From: Shimwellia pseudoproteus | GTDB lineage: Bacteria > Pseudomonadota > Gammaproteobacteria > Enterobacterales > Enterobacteriaceae | DNA: 64,000 nucleotides | NCBI RefSeq assembly: GCF_016415625.1 | Contig: NZ_WBXP01000009.1 | Span: 45,546 to 109,545, forward strand | Direction: 5' to 3' | In this document: positions 19,336-28,361 of the stretch, one piece after another | Position numbering within the stretch: the first letter of the stretch is position 1 | How the letters are laid out: every line of letters begins with the position of its first letter | Notes under the pieces: model-generated | What the model was told of the DNA's origin: nothing | Database searches by the model: none | Seen by the model: the letters and a program-made list of their open reading frames with translations, nothing else | Position numbers and translations under genes: made by a program

Positions 19336-20733
19336 TCAGAACACGGTAAACGGGGCAATGACGATAAACTTCACGTCACGTTCATCCTGGAAAATATTGC
19401 CGTATCCGCCGCCATAGCTGGGGATATCCGAGTGGTTGTCATACTGGGTGAAGTGCAGTTTAAACAGCGTGCCTTTGGCCCGCCCTTCCTGCACGGTGTA
19501 CATGGCATCGAGGCTGTAGGCGGACTCTTTCAGATGGCGATTGGCGTTGTAGAAGCCGTCGTCCGTTGGCCGGGAACTGGGCTTGGCGCCCCAGCCGTAG
19601 ACATACGAGGCCCCTACCGCCCAGCCTGGAAGGTTCCAGTTGCTGAGGTCATACATGCTGCCGAAGAACACCGCTTTTTCGCCGTTGGCGTTAAAGTCGG
19701 AGCGGTTATCCCACCAGATATCCAGCCGCCCGTTAGACGACGCATAGGTGGGGGTCATACGCTGTAAGAAGTAGCCCTGGGGGCCATCGGATTTGACCCA
19801 GGTCCCTTCCAGGCGCAATTCAACCTGGCCAATGGTGTAACCGAAGGTCAGCGCCTGTAACCAGGCCGTGCCGTCGTAGGCATCGGTCGGACCGCTGCTG
19901 ATTTTATCCCGGGCGCCGTAGAACTGATAGCTGGTGCTCAGGGGGCCGCCGGGGATATCAAATTTATAGCTCGCTTTGGCAAAATACTGATCGATATAGC
20001 CTTTCGACTGGCCAAATGCCGCTTCCAGTACTAAATCATTTTTAAAGTCGTACCGGGCGCCCAGCGAGTGCAGATAATCGACTTTGGTGTGGCCATCAAT
20101 CTGATAAAAGCGATCCATTTCAATATGCCACGGCGCTTTATATTGGTTGGTCCACATATAGGAGAAACTCAGCAGGCCATTTTGCTCGAAGTCAAATTTC
20201 GCCCCGGCTTCCGCCCCCTGATAAGTCCCCGGCATAAAACTCCAGTGCGGCGCTAATAATGTCTGGCCGGTAGGCTGAATATAACCGGCCCGGGCCCAGA
20301 CGGGGCCGTACTGGAATTTAGCCGCGGCTTTATACAGACTCACGCCGCTTTTATCGCCGCTCCAGTCCTCTTTATAGGCTTTATTACTGGAGGAGAACGC
20401 GATTTCATTAGGGTGGCCGCTGGCTGAGTTTTCGGCCATTTCCACCGCGGTAAACACCGCCACATCGAGGCCAAACATATCCGCCGCATAGCCAGACTGG
20501 AAATCAAGATTGGCGTTCCAGGTTGAGTGCGACAGGTTAGTTTTATATTTCCCGTTATCGGTGACATCTTTACGGTCACGTTCACGTTGCCAGTAATAAA
20601 TGCCGCCCGTCATGGTTGAATCATCAATAAACCCGGCGGCCTGAGCCACGGGGGCGGCCCCCCAGCCGGATAGCGCCGTTACGCTGGCGATAGCTAAAGC
20701 TAACGCACTACGTTTACCCCTCAAGGTACGCAT
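19336..20733 (-). CDS. chiP: Chitoporin ChiP (OprD family)
   Basis: Outer-membrane channel for chitooligosaccharides, 465 residues (E. coli ChiP/YbfM about 468). An unusually long signal sequence with [20 protein letters not shown] ends near AQA|AGF (residue 33). The mature part shows alternating beta-strand pattern and ends with [10 protein letters not shown], the aromatic C-terminus needed for BAM insertion. OprD-type stretches [14 protein letters not shown] and [14 protein letters not shown] are present. The start at 20733 has AGAGGA upstream, and that ribosome site is buried in the predicted ChiX pairing site. First gene of chiP-chiQ-chb; three NagC-like operators lie upstream. Confidence 0.93.
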   Translation of the reverse strand: MRTLRGKRSALALAIASVTALSGWGAAPVAQAAGFIDDSTMTGGIYYWQRERDRKDVTDNGKYKTNLSHSTWNANLDFQSGYAADMFGLDVAVFTAVEMAENSASGHPNEIAFSSSNKAYKEDWSGDKSGVSLYKAAAKFQYGPVWARAGYIQPTGQTLLAPHWSFMPGTYQGAEAGAKFDFEQNGLLSFSYMWTNQYKAPWHIEMDRFYQIDGHTKVDYLHSLGARYDFKNDLVLEAAFGQSKGYIDQYFAKASYKFDIPGGPLSTSYQFYGARDKISSGPTDAYDGTAWLQALTFGYTIGQVELRLEGTWVKSDGPQGYFLQRMTPTYASSNGRLDIWWDNRSDFNANGEKAVFFGSMYDLSNWNLPGWAVGASYVYGWGAKPSSRPTDDGFYNANRHLKESAYSLDAMYTVQEGRAKGTLFKLHFTQYDNHSDIPSYGGGYGNIFQDERDVKFIVIAPFTVF

Positions 20734-20736
20734 ATG

Positions 20737-20753
20737 GAAATTCCTCTTTGACG
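20737..20753 (-). promoter_or_regulatory. ChiX small-RNA pairing site in chiP leader
   Basis: On the plus strand GAAATTCCTCTTTGACG is identical to the seed of the sRNA ChiX as I recall it, so the chiP mRNA carries the perfect 17-base complement. It covers the AGAGGA ribosome site and ends 3 bases before the ATG. In E. coli and Salmonella, ChiX pairing here blocks chiP translation and triggers Rho termination. chiX itself is not in this window. Confidence 0.88.
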
Positions 20754-20848
20754 AATAAAAGTGCCCGTGCAATACACAAGGCAAAAAAATAAATAATAAA
20801 AAATATCTGCAGTTCGGGACGCAAACCGCCTGACACCACAGGTGCTAG

Positions 20849-20873
20849 ATTATTTTTCGCGACGCGAATTATC
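20849..20873. promoter_or_regulatory. NagC operator 1 (chiP-proximal)
   Basis: ATTATTTTTCGCGACGCGAA followed by TTATC is a near-perfect inverted repeat of the NagC type (TTATTT...CGCGACGCGAATAA). Its centre is about 128 bp upstream of the chiP ATG. Confidence 0.85.
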
Positions 20874-20943
20874 AATCAAGAATTGCCGGGGATTATCAGA
20901 ATTATGACGAGGGACACACAATTGGTGATATTTTGTTACATGA

Positions 20944-20966
20944 AATTATTTTCGCGACAGGCGCTT
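20944..20966. promoter_or_regulatory. NagC-like site 2 (degenerate)
   Basis: AATTATTTTCGCGACAGGCG keeps the left half of the operator exactly but has a degraded right half. It is probably weak, or binds only with the flanking sites. Confidence 0.5.
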
Positions 20967-21086
20967 GATTTACGCGCTATAAACGGTCGTCACAGCGGCA
21001 CAATGCATACTAGTCCACCGTTTTCCGATGACATTATCACCAGAACACATAATAGAACCTTATTAGCGTCATTCACTTCATCAGGG

Positions 21087-21111
21087 TATTATTTCGCGAC
21101 GCGAATGATTA
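21087..21111. promoter_or_regulatory. NagC operator 3 (glnS-proximal)
   Basis: TATTATTTCGCGACGCGAAT followed by GATTA is a strong NagC-type palindrome. Its centre lies about 238 bp from operator 1, a distance compatible with looping, and 115 bp from the glnS stop. Confidence 0.85.
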
Positions 21112-21177
21112 CATTCACTACTGGATAAGCACAGCGGGTTTCCGCCGCACCGGGCGGATAACTCAGTAAAAAATGCC

Positions 21178-21206
21178 AAAAAAACGCCGCATATATGCGG
21201 CGTTTT
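21178..21206 (-). terminator. Terminator of glnS
   Basis: ACGCCGCA/TGCGGCGT perfect 8-bp stem with a TATA loop, followed on the minus strand by a T-run, 20 bp past the glnS stop. A-rich on the other side, so it may also act on plus. Confidence 0.88.
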
Positions 21207-21226
21207 CTCAGCAAGCGCGGCGGCGA

Positions 21227-22894
21227 TTACCCGGCCACTTTTGCCCAAGTGTCACGCAGGCCAACAGTACGGTTAAATACCGGTTTTTCCGCAGTGGAAT
21301 GCACGCTGTCGAGGCAGAAATACCCTTCACGCTCAAACTGGAAGGCATTACCCTGCTCTGCATTGCTCAGGCCAGGCTCCGCATATCCCTGACGGATAAC
21401 CAGGGATTCCGGGTTAATGGTGGCCAGGAAGTCGTCTGCGGCGCCCGGGTTCGGCACGCTAAACAGACGGTCATACAGGCGGATCTCTACCGGCAGCGCG
21501 TGTGCGGCGCTAACCCAGTGGATAACCCCTTTCACCTTGCGCCCGTCAGCCGGATCCTTGCTCAGGGTGTCCGCATCGTAGGAGCAGTAAATCGTGGTGA
21601 TGTTACCGGCATCGTCCTTCTCAACGCGTTCTGCCTTGATGACATAAGCGTTACGCAGGCGCACTTCTTTGCCCAGCACCAGACGTTTGTACTGTTTGTT
21701 GGCTTCTTCGCGGAAGTCGGCGCGATCGATCCAGATTTCCCCGCTGAACGGCACATCGCGGCTGCCCATTTCCGGTTTATTCGGATGGTTCGGCATGGCG
21801 ATAATTTCACTGCTGCCCTGCGGGTAGTTTTCAAGGACCACTTTAACCGGGTCGATAACTGCCATTGCGCGCGGGGCGTTTTCATTCAGGTCTTCGCGGA
21901 TGCAGGCTTCCAGCGCGGCCATTTCCACGTTGTTGTCCTGTTTGGTAACCCCAATGCGTTTGCAGAACTCACGGACCGCAGCTGCGGTATAACCGCGACG
22001 GCGCAGGCCAGAAATGGTCGGCATACGCGGATCGTTCCAGCCTTCGACGATATGGTCGGTCACCAGCAGGTTCAGTTTACGCTTGGACATCACAGTGTAT
22101 TCGAGATTCAGGCGGGAGAACTCATACTGGTGCGGGTGCGCATCAATGGTGATGTGCTCCAGAACCCAGTCATACAGACGACGGTTATCCTGAAACTCCA
22201 GCGTACATAGTGAGTGGGTTATCCCTTCCAGGGCATCGGAGATGCAGTGGGTGAAATCATACATCGGGTAGATGCACCACTTATTACCGGTCTGGTGGTG
22301 TTCGGCGAACTTGATTCGGTACAGCACCGGGTCACGCATCACGATAAACGGTGACGCCATATCAATTTTGGCACGCAGGCAGGCCGCCCCTTCCGCAAAG
22401 CCACCGGCGCGCATTTTTTCGAACAGCGCGAGGTTTTCTTCAATGGTGCGATCGCGGAACGGGCTATTTTTACCCGGCTGGGTCAGGGTGCCGCGGTATT
22501 CACGGATCTGCTCAGCAGAAAGCTCATCAACATAGGCCAGGCCTTTATTGATTAACTCAATGGCATAGTGATACAGCTGGTCGAAGTAGTTTGATGAGTA
22601 ACGAATATCGCCACTCCAGTGGAAACCCAGCCACTGCACGTCATTTTTGATCGACTCAACGAATTCGATATCTTCTTTCGTCGGGTTGGTATCATCAAAA
22701 CGCAGGTTGCACAGCCCCTGATAATCCCGGGCAATACCAAAGTTCAGGCAAATTGATTTGGCGTGGCCAATATGCAGGTAACCGTTGGGTTCCGGCGGGA
22801 AACGGGTGCAGATTGTTGTGTGCTTACCACTGGCCAGATCTTCATCAATGATCTGACGAATAAAATTAGTTGGGCGGGCTTCAGCCTCACTCAT
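21227..22894 (-). CDS. glnS: Glutaminyl-tRNA synthetase
   Basis: Class I aminoacyl-tRNA synthetase that charges tRNA-Gln, 555 residues (E. coli 554). The ATP-binding HIGH motif is in [12 protein letters not shown] near residue 40 and the KMSKS-equivalent is VMSKRKLN near 268. The C-terminal beta-barrel domains for anticodon recognition follow. Its substrates, five tRNA-Gln genes, lie about 11 kb away in the same window. It is bounded by its own terminator and by the acid phosphatase gene upstream on the same strand. Confidence 0.98.
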   Translation of the reverse strand: MSEAEARPTNFIRQIIDEDLASGKHTTICTRFPPEPNGYLHIGHAKSICLNFGIARDYQGLCNLRFDDTNPTKEDIEFVESIKNDVQWLGFHWSGDIRYSSNYFDQLYHYAIELINKGLAYVDELSAEQIREYRGTLTQPGKNSPFRDRTIEENLALFEKMRAGGFAEGAACLRAKIDMASPFIVMRDPVLYRIKFAEHHQTGNKWCIYPMYDFTHCISDALEGITHSLCTLEFQDNRRLYDWVLEHITIDAHPHQYEFSRLNLEYTVMSKRKLNLLVTDHIVEGWNDPRMPTISGLRRRGYTAAAVREFCKRIGVTKQDNNVEMAALEACIREDLNENAPRAMAVIDPVKVVLENYPQGSSEIIAMPNHPNKPEMGSRDVPFSGEIWIDRADFREEANKQYKRLVLGKEVRLRNAYVIKAERVEKDDAGNITTIYCSYDADTLSKDPADGRKVKGVIHWVSAAHALPVEIRLYDRLFSVPNPGAADDFLATINPESLVIRQGYAEPGLSNAEQGNAFQFEREGYFCLDSVHSTAEKPVFNRTVGLRDTWAKVAG

Positions 22895-23037
22895 CGCAAA
22901 GTCCTCAAAGCGGAAACATCGGTTAACGGTACATGATCTTATAAGCTGCGGCGTGACACAACCTTTTCATTGCACAAAATCATATACCGCCAGTGTTATT
23001 GAGGGAATAGCGAAGAGCAGCCAGTGCGATCGGTTAT

Positions 23038-23060
23038 GCCGGGGAACCATCATCCCCGGC
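23038..23060 (-). terminator. Hairpin after the acid phosphatase gene
   Basis: GCCGGGGA/TCCCCGGC 8-bp stem with a 7-base loop, 11 bp past the stop. There is no T-run; it is a possible weak terminator or 3' end stabiliser. Confidence 0.45.
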
Positions 23061-23070
23061 AGGCCAGCGA

Positions 23071-23817
23071 TTACGGCTGACGCTGGGCGAACTCCTGTTT
23101 CGCCTTTTGCAGCTGTTGCTGGAAGTTGGGGTTGTTATGCAAGGTGGCCACAATCGCGGAGCCCACAACCCGGGCAGCATCAACATCGCTCTGCCAGTGA
23201 TAACCGCAAATGACCCGGCTCTGGCCCAGTTCATAGCCCCGTTTCAGAATAGCATTCTGGCGCTGGGGGTTAACTTCAGCCAGCACCAGTGCCGTGGCCC
23301 AGCCAATGGAGGTATGGCCAGAAGGATAGGAGCCATTTTTCGACAGTTTATCCTGTTCGGTGGTATTACAGGTCGGCACCCCGTAGAACGCAAATGGCCG
23401 GATGCGCATGTAATGATCTTTGGCGCTGCGGGTGGCCAGGTCCCCGGCATCTTCAATCATATTGGTCAGCAGCTTGTGGAGCGCCGGGGCGTCTTTGGCG
23501 GTAATCGGGCTGCCAAATGCCCCGGAGAACGCGTTTGCCACCCCGCCACTGCTCAGGTTAGCGTCTTCTGCCGCCAGTTTGCCCCGCGGCGTGTTGCGTA
23601 GCAGCCTTCCCTGCTCATACATCGCCTGATCGTTCAGGAACGCAATGCTGCCCACTTCTGGCGGCGGCGGTAACAGCGCCAGGCTGTCGATGGATTCGCT
23701 GTTTTTCAGGTAGTAGAGATCGGGTTTGGTGGTGGTGTCATTTCCGGGGGCCGCCAGGGCAAATGCCTGAGCAGAGAACAACGCGGTAAAACAAAGCGCG
23801 AGAACACGTTTTTTCAT
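23071..23817 (-). CDS. phoN: Class A non-specific acid phosphatase (PhoN/PhoC family)
   Basis: Periplasmic phosphatase that releases phosphate from many organic esters and can transfer phosphate to nucleosides. 248 residues with a signal peptide [20 protein letters not shown]. The class A signature is complete: KDHYMRIRP (near residue 143), GSYPSGHTS (near 173) and [15 protein letters not shown] (near 208), giving the catalytic His-His-Asp and Arg set. The mature part closely matches, from memory, the crystallised Escherichia blattae enzyme ([33 protein letters not shown]) with scattered substitutions. E. coli has no gene between glnS and nagE. The symbol phoN is by family; the name in this species may differ. 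Confidence 0.93.
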   Translation of the reverse strand: MKKRVLALCFTALFSAQAFALAAPGNDTTTKPDLYYLKNSESIDSLALLPPPPEVGSIAFLNDQAMYEQGRLLRNTPRGKLAAEDANLSSGGVANAFSGAFGSPITAKDAPALHKLLTNMIEDAGDLATRSAKDHYMRIRPFAFYGVPTCNTTEQDKLSKNGSYPSGHTSIGWATALVLAEVNPQRQNAILKRGYELGQSRVICGYHWQSDVDAARVVGSAIVATLHNNPNFQQQLQKAKQEFAQRQP

Positions 23818-23953
23818 CTGTATACCTTTACTGTGCGTGTTGATCCTGTGAGCGATAAGTGTTGTCTGTTATCAACAGTTTGCCAGTATGTATGCCAGAG
23901 CCAGGTGAATAACCGGGGCTGTATCACAAATCTGCACGGTACACGATAAACCA

Positions 23954-23986
23954 TAAAAAAAGCGGCCAGGGGAAACCCCGGCCGCT
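23954..23986 (-). terminator. Terminator of nagE
   Basis: AGCGGCC/GGCCGCT stem continued by GGGG/CCCC around an AAA loop, with seven T on the minus strand, 34 bp past the nagE stop. Confidence 0.88.
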
Positions 23987-24019
23987 CAGGCATAACGACT
24001 ACTCAGGAATTATCGTAAA

Positions 24020-26056
24020 TTACTTGCCTTTAATCTCATACAGCGGCGTCTGGCCCGCAACCACGGTGCCTTTCGCCTGGAATACCAGACCGCTAAAGTC
24101 ATCGATGTTGCTGCACACTACCGGGCTTATCATCGAACGGGCATTGGCATTCAGATAATCCAGATCCATCTCCAGAACCGGCTGACCTGCGGTTACCTCG
24201 GCACCTTCTTCCACCAGCCGGGTAAAGCCCTTGCCATCCAGTGCCACGGTATCGAGCCCCATGTGCACCACAATCTCTGCGCCTTTCTCAGTTTCCAGGC
24301 AGAACGCATGATTGGTATTGAAGATTTTCACAATGGTCCCGGCAGCCGGGGACACCACGGTTTTGTCAGTCGGCTTAATCGCTACACCATCGCCCACGGC
24401 TTTGCTGGCAAAGGCTTCGTCCGGTACGGTTTCCAGATCCACCACTTCACCACTTACCGGCGCCACCAGTGCGGCAATCACCGGTTTACCGCTGACAGGC
24501 ACCGCCTGTGGTTTTGCCGCTGCCGCCGGGGCTGCCGGAGCCGCTGCCGCAGGCGCCGCATCCACATGACCGGTGGTTTTCATGGCGTTGGCAATTTTCT
24601 CGGCCACGAAGCCAACAATAATCTGCACACTGGTTTTGTTGAGGCGAATCACCCCGGACGCACCCAGACGTTTCGCCAGCGCGTCGTTAACCATCGCGCT
24701 GTCTTTTACGGTCAAGCGCAGACGGGTAATACAGGCGTCGATACCGGTCAGGTTATCGGAGCCACCAATCGCGGCAATATACTGTTTTGCCAGCGCAGCA
24801 GAGTCCTGCTCACCACCGGCAGCACCGCCGCCGACATTCTGATCCTGGCCATCGCTTTCGCTGCCGCTTACCGCCAGCTCACGACCCGGGGTCATCATGT
24901 TGAATTTGGTGATAGCAAAGCGGAACACCACGTAGTAGATAACAAAGAACACCAGACCCTGCGGGATCAGCATCCACCAGTGGGTGGCCAGCGGGTTGCG
25001 GGACTGCAGCGCCATATCCACCAGACCAGCACTGAAGCCGAAGCCGGAAATCCACTGCATGGCCGCAGCGATATAGACGGAGATACCGGTCAGCACCGCG
25101 TGAATGAAGTACAGTACTGGCGCCACGAACATAAAGGAGAATTCCAGCGGCTCAGTGATACCGGTGAAGAAGGCAGCAAAAGCACCCGCCATCATAATAC
25201 CGGCCACTTTGGCTTTATTCTCCGGGCGGGCACACTGGTAAATCGCCAGCGCTGCACCCGGCAGGCCGAACATCATGATCGGGAAGAAGCCCGCCTGATA
25301 ACGCCCGGTGATCCCCACGACCGCTTTGCCGGCTTCAATAGACTGCGCACCGCCGAGGAAGTTAGGAATATCGTTAATACCGGCAACGTCAAACCAGAAC
25401 ACCGAGTTCAGCGCATGGTGCAGACCAACCGGGATCAACAGACGGTTAAAGAAGGCATACAGACCGGCACCGGCAGAACCCAGTTTCTGGATATGTTCAC
25501 CGAAGGTTACCAGGCCCGCAAACACAACCGGCCACAGGTACATCAGGATGAACGCCACCAGGATCATCACGAAAGAGGTGATAATCGGCACCAGACGGCG
25601 GCCGCTGAAGAAAGAGAGTGCTTTAGGCAGCTCTACCGCGCTGAACCGGTTATACAGTTCGGCGGAGATAATACCCACCATGATGCCCACGAACTGGTTC
25701 TGAATCTTCGCGAACGCCGCGGGAACCTGATCCAGTGGGATCTTTTGAATCATTGCCACTGATGCTGGCGCACAGAGTGTGGTCAGTACCAGGAAGCCGA
25801 CGAAACCCGCCAGGGCGGCGGCACCGTCTTTATCTTTAGACATACCGTATGCGATACCCACCGCAAACAGCACACCCATATTATCAATGATGGCGGAACC
25901 AGATTTAATGAAGAAGGCCGCAAGGGCGTTATCTCCCCCCCAGCCAATCGGGTCAATCCAGTAACCAACCCCCATCAGTATTGCTGCTGCTGGCAGTGTG
26001 GCAACTGGCACCATAAGGGCCCGTCCCACGCGTTGTAAATAACCAAGAATACTCAC
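24020..26056 (-). CDS. nagE: PTS N-acetylglucosamine transporter subunit IICBA
   Basis: Imports GlcNAc and phosphorylates it to GlcNAc-6-P at the inner membrane; 678 residues. The membrane IIC domain (about 1-380) includes GITEPLEFSF. The IIB domain has its phosphorylated Cys in GIDACITRLRL (near 432). A linker rich in Ala and Pro follows (about 500-525), then the IIA domain with the phospho-His in EIVVHMGLDTV (near 600). The start is a GTG at 26056 behind AGGGGGA; the extension to 26098 has no family match. Divergent from nagB across a shared NagC/CRP region. Confidence 0.96.
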   Translation of the reverse strand: MSILGYLQRVGRALMVPVATLPAAAILMGVGYWIDPIGWGGDNALAAFFIKSGSAIIDNMGVLFAVGIAYGMSKDKDGAAALAGFVGFLVLTTLCAPASVAMIQKIPLDQVPAAFAKIQNQFVGIMVGIISAELYNRFSAVELPKALSFFSGRRLVPIITSFVMILVAFILMYLWPVVFAGLVTFGEHIQKLGSAGAGLYAFFNRLLIPVGLHHALNSVFWFDVAGINDIPNFLGGAQSIEAGKAVVGITGRYQAGFFPIMMFGLPGAALAIYQCARPENKAKVAGIMMAGAFAAFFTGITEPLEFSFMFVAPVLYFIHAVLTGISVYIAAAMQWISGFGFSAGLVDMALQSRNPLATHWWMLIPQGLVFFVIYYVVFRFAITKFNMMTPGRELAVSGSESDGQDQNVGGGAAGGEQDSAALAKQYIAAIGGSDNLTGIDACITRLRLTVKDSAMVNDALAKRLGASGVIRLNKTSVQIIVGFVAEKIANAMKTTGHVDAAPAAAAPAAPAAAAKPQAVPVSGKPVIAALVAPVSGEVVDLETVPDEAFASKAVGDGVAIKPTDKTVVSPAAGTIVKIFNTNHAFCLETEKGAEIVVHMGLDTVALDGKGFTRLVEEGAEVTAGQPVLEMDLDYLNANARSMISPVVCSNIDDFSGLVFQAKGTVVAGQTPLYEIKGK

Positions 26057-26165
26057 TTTATTCCCCCTATGAGACCCTATTAGCGGCCTGCAGGCCATAT
26101 TTTTTATAGTGTCACGCTATCGAATGTCAGTTAGCAAATCTACTCACAACCGAAGTGTGTGAAAA

Positions 26166-26188
26166 ATTAATTCGTATCGCAAATTAAA
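26166..26188. promoter_or_regulatory. NagC operator at nagE
   Basis: TTAATTCGTATCGCAAATTAA is an imperfect palindrome that matches the E. coli nagE operator as I recall it. It lies about 110 bp upstream of the nagE GTG. Confidence 0.85.
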
Positions 26189-26199
26189 AGCGCCCCTTT

Positions 26200-26215
26200 T
26201 GTGATTACAATCACC
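26200..26215. promoter_or_regulatory. CRP site in nagE-nagB region
   Basis: TGTGATTACAATCACC fits the CRP consensus TGTGA-N6-TCACA with one mismatch, and lies between the two NagC operators. Confidence 0.85.
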
Positions 26216-26258
26216 AAATATCCTCTCGCAACCCTCCAGTCACTGGCCAATACAGAAA

Positions 26259-26283
26259 ACTTATTTTATCATTCAAAAAATCA
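26259..26283. promoter_or_regulatory. NagC operator at nagB
   Basis: CTTATTTTATCATTCAAAAA and flanking bases resemble the recalled E. coli nagB operator. The centre is about 95 bp from the nagE operator, suitable for looping. Confidence 0.7.
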
Positions 26284-26380
26284 AAACAGAGGAAGCTTTA
26301 CCACTCTGTCCTGGAATCCATTTACACTTAGCCAGGCACTCCTCTGACACATATTTCAAACTTAACTATAGAGGTGAATG

Positions 26381-27181
26381 ATGAGACTGATTCCCCTGGC
26401 GACGGCTGAGCAGGTAGGCACATGGTCCGCCCGGCATATCGTTAATCGCATTAATGCTTTCAAACCCACCGCGGATCGCCCATTCGTGCTGGGCCTGCCT
26501 ACTGGCGGTACGCCGCTGGCCACCTATAAAGCACTGATCGAGATGTACAACGCCGGGGAGGTTAGCTTTAAAAACGTCGTCACCTTTAATATGGATGAGT
26601 ACGTTGGGCTGCCGGAAGATCACCCGGAGAGCTACCATACGTTTATGCATCGAAATTTCTTTGATCATATTGATATTCCCGCTGAAAATATCAATCTGCT
26701 CGATGGAAATGTGGCCGATGTCGATGCAGAGTGTCGCCGCTATGAAGAGAAAATCCGCGCCTACGGTAAAATCCATCTGTTTATGGGCGGCGTCGGCAAC
26801 GACGGTCATATCGCCTTTAACGAACCGGCGTCCTCCCTCTCCTCCCGCACCCGCATTAAAACCCTGACCCATGACACCCGGGTAGCAAACTCACGTTTCT
26901 TCGGTGGGGATGTCAATAAAGTGCCAAAATACGCGCTGACGGTGGGTGTGGGTACGCTGCTGGATGCCGAAGAAGTCATGATCCTGGTGCTGGGCCACGT
27001 CAAAGCCCAGGCGCTGCAAGCGGCTGTCGAAGGCAGCGTTAACCATATGTGGACCATCAGTTGCCTGCAGCTGCATCCTAAGACACTGATTGTGTGCGAT
27101 GAGCCGTCCACCATGGAGTTGAAAGTGAAAACGCTGAAGTACTTCACTGAGCTGGAAGCGGAAAATATTAAAGGTTTTTAA
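26381..27181 (+). CDS. nagB: Glucosamine-6-phosphate deaminase
   Basis: Converts GlcN-6-P to fructose-6-P and ammonia; allosterically activated by GlcNAc-6-P. 266 residues. The phosphate loop LGLPTGGTP is near 36, the catalytic Asp is in NMDEYVGL near 72, and the [11 protein letters not shown] set (Asp141, His143, Glu148) is intact. The second of two adjacent ATGs (26381) matches the E. coli MRLIPL start and has GAGGTGA at a proper distance. First gene of nagBACD. Confidence 0.97.
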   Translation: MRLIPLATAEQVGTWSARHIVNRINAFKPTADRPFVLGLPTGGTPLATYKALIEMYNAGEVSFKNVVTFNMDEYVGLPEDHPESYHTFMHRNFFDHIDIPAENINLLDGNVADVDAECRRYEEKIRAYGKIHLFMGGVGNDGHIAFNEPASSLSSRTRIKTLTHDTRVANSRFFGGDVNKVPKYALTVGVGTLLDAEEVMILVLGHVKAQALQAAVEGSVNHMWTISCLQLHPKTLIVCDEPSTMELKVKTLKYFTELEAENIKGF

Positions 27182-27205
27182 GTCTGTTTGATACCGGGGG
27201 TATTT

Positions 27206-28354
27206 ATGTATGCATTAACTCACGGCCGTATCTATAGCGGCCATGAAGTCCTGGACGACCATGCAGTTGTAATTGCGAATGGCCTGATTGAGCGCGTTTG
27301 TCCTGTTGCGGAACTACCGGCTGGCATTGAACAACGTGACATGGGGGGCGCCATCATTGCCCCCGGATTTATTGATGTACAACTGAACGGATGCGGTGGC
27401 GTACAGTTCAACGATACGGCGGAAGCCATCTCGGTTGAAACGCTGGAAATTATGCAAAAAGCCAATGAGAAATCGGGCTGCACCAGCTACCTGCCGACCC
27501 TGATCACCACCAGCGACGCCCTGATGCAACAAGGCGTGCGGGTAATGCGCGAATATAAAGCCAAACACCCGAACCAGGCCCTGGGCCTGCATCTGGAAGG
27601 GCCGTGGCTGAACATCATCAAAAAAGGCACCCACAACCCGGACTTCGTGCGCAAACCGGAACCCCAACTGGTGGATTTCCTGTGCCAGAATGCTGATGTG
27701 ATAACCAAAATCACCCTGGCGCCAGAAATGGTGGAACCGGAAGTGATCGAAAAACTGACCGCCGCCGGGATAGTGATCTCCGCCGGGCACTCGAACGCCA
27801 CCTGGAAAGAAGCAAAACGCGGCTTCCGTGCCGGTATCCGTTTCGCCACTCACCTGTTCAATGCCATGCCGTATATTACGGGCCGCGAGCCAGGCCTGGC
27901 GGGGGCGGTATTTGATGAGCCGGATCTGTACTGCGGGATTATCTGTGACGGTCTGCACGTGGATTATTCCAATATCCGCATGGCCAAACGCATTAAAGGC
28001 GACAAGCTGTGCCTGGTGACCGACGCCACTGCACCGGCCGGGGCGAACATTGACCAGTTCATTTTCGCCGGGAAAACAATATACTACCGTAATGGACTTT
28101 GCGTGGATGAAAACGGCACCCTGAGTGGCTCGTCGCTCACCATGATAGAAGGGGTTCGCAACCTGGTAGAACATGTCAACCTGGCGCTGGATGAAGTGCT
28201 GCGGATGGCAACCCTCTACCCGGCACGCGCCATGGGTGTGGATAATACCCTCGGCAGCATTGCTGCGGGTAAAGTTGCGAATATCACGGTATTCAACCGC
28301 GATTATCATATTATCAGGACCATCGTTAATGGTGACGAGGTCGTAACCGGATAA
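27206..28354 (+). CDS. nagA: N-acetylglucosamine-6-phosphate deacetylase
   Basis: Removes acetate from GlcNAc-6-P, the first committed step of GlcNAc use. 382 residues, equal to E. coli. Amidohydrolase barrel with HLEGPWL (metal Glu near 131), SAGHSNAT (metal His near 195), THLFNAMP (near 216), DGLHVDY and the catalytic Asp in VTDATAPAG near 273. The start at 27206 (MYALTHGRI) matches E. coli and follows GGGGGTATTT; an in-frame extension to 27188 is less likely. 24 bp after nagB. Confidence 0.97.
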   Translation: MYALTHGRIYSGHEVLDDHAVVIANGLIERVCPVAELPAGIEQRDMGGAIIAPGFIDVQLNGCGGVQFNDTAEAISVETLEIMQKANEKSGCTSYLPTLITTSDALMQQGVRVMREYKAKHPNQALGLHLEGPWLNIIKKGTHNPDFVRKPEPQLVDFLCQNADVITKITLAPEMVEPEVIEKLTAAGIVISAGHSNATWKEAKRGFRAGIRFATHLFNAMPYITGREPGLAGAVFDEPDLYCGIICDGLHVDYSNIRMAKRIKGDKLCLVTDATAPAGANIDQFIFAGKTIYYRNGLCVDENGTLSGSSLTMIEGVRNLVEHVNLALDEVLRMATLYPARAMGVDNTLGSIAAGKVANITVFNRDYHIIRTIVNGDEVVTG

Positions 28355-28361
28355 GTAATGC

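Larger units (their letters stand above)
20734..21226 (-). promoter_or_regulatory. chiP upstream regulatory region
   Basis: 493 bp between chiP and the glnS stop, AT-rich and without a credible gene. It holds the ChiX site, three NagC-like sites and the glnS terminator. I could not fix the chiP -35/-10 boxes with confidence. Confidence 0.6.
26057..26380. promoter_or_regulatory. nagE-nagB divergent control region
   Basis: 324 bp, AT-rich, no gene. It carries two NagC operator candidates flanking a CRP site, the arrangement known from E. coli, where NagC bound to both operators loops out the intervening DNA and represses both directions. Confidence 0.85.

Noticed and set aside
20883..21128. 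81-residue plus-strand ORF between chiP and glnS
   Set aside because: It runs through the NagC operators, has no ribosome site or recognisable domain, and its composition is that of translated AT-rich control DNA.
24263..25762. 499-residue plus-strand ORF opposite nagE
   Set aside because: Antisense shadow with many His and Arg residues and no domain. nagE fills the minus strand with clear PTS motifs.
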